This document shows positions 63,983 through 64,000 of a stretch of 64,000 nt of DNA, piece after piece. Positions within the stretch are counted from its first letter, which is position 1. Each line of letters begins with the position of its first letter. The DNA is from Cercospora beticola (Eukaryota; Ascomycota; Dothideomycetes; Mycosphaerellales; Mycosphaerellaceae): contig NC_088938.1 in the NCBI RefSeq assembly GCF_033473495.1, positions 1,116,001-1,180,000 of the forward strand, in the 5' to 3' direction. A program made the position numbers and the translations under genes. The notes under the pieces are model-generated. The model searched no databases. It had not been told where the DNA came from and saw only the letters and a program-made list of their open reading frames with translations.

Positions 63983-64000
63983 ATGAAGCTCTCATCGGTA
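63983..64000 (+). CDS. 5' end of a gene cut by the window edge
   Basis: The window ends with ATGAAGCTCTCATCGGTA, giving MKLSSV. The preceding CAACATGAA context and the Lys-hydrophobic start resemble the beginning of a signal peptide, but six codons are not enough to identify it. The last GTA might also be a splice donor. Confidence 0.3.

Overview
This is nuclear DNA from a filamentous ascomycete. Genes carry short introns (43-96 nt) with GT..AG ends. Ergosterol, leucine and spliceosome genes are of ascomycete type, and several LLxLPxELRxxIY (2EXR / F-box-like) genes are present. The left end is saturated with repeat-induced point mutation (RIP). Dothideomycetes (Mycosphaerellales-like) is the best guess, but that is inference from gene style only.

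Layout. 1-8280 is an AT-rich, gene-free block in which CpA and TpG have nearly vanished. It holds the dead 3' half of a Ty3/gypsy chromo-type element on the + strand, interrupted by a complete but dead Ty1/copia element on the - strand (2030-7959) with two 230-bp LTRs. At about 8280 the composition changes abruptly to normal unique DNA. The first gene is a five-exon secreted adhesin-like mosaic (8548-11007). From 13.5 to 30.7 kb lie a C2H2 zinc-finger protein, three 2EXR-type genes, a nuclear mitochondrial ribosomal protein uS3m, an NTF2-like protein, a carboxypeptidase S, Snu114 and cytosolic acetoacetyl-CoA thiolase. 30.7-37.7 kb is a gene-poor island whose only gene I could assemble is a three-exon, 90-residue secreted peptide precursor with eight cysteines behind a Kex2-type site. 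From 37.7 kb onward genes are dense: a PcaB/fumarase-superfamily lyase, Tvp38-like and DUF3433 membrane proteins, a small spliced protein, a mitochondrial membrane protein, a Vps3844-like protein, a fourth 2EXR gene, a ChaC glutathione cyclotransferase, Brr2, a fifth 2EXR gene, an RpiB-type isomerase, Leu1, and the first codons of a further gene at the right edge.

Functional links. There is no obvious biosynthetic or catabolic cluster; most genes are scattered housekeeping functions. Snu114 and Brr2, which act together in the U5 snRNP, both lie here 22 kb apart, and five members of one F-box-like family are interspersed. Points most worth a second look are the nuclear uS3m gene (normally mitochondrial in filamentous ascomycetes), the cysteine-rich Kex2-type peptide, and a C-rich to G-rich strand-composition flip inside several genes that follows transcription direction. 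The exhausted RIP state of the nested retroelements also deserves attention. No tRNA, rRNA or CRISPR array was recognised.
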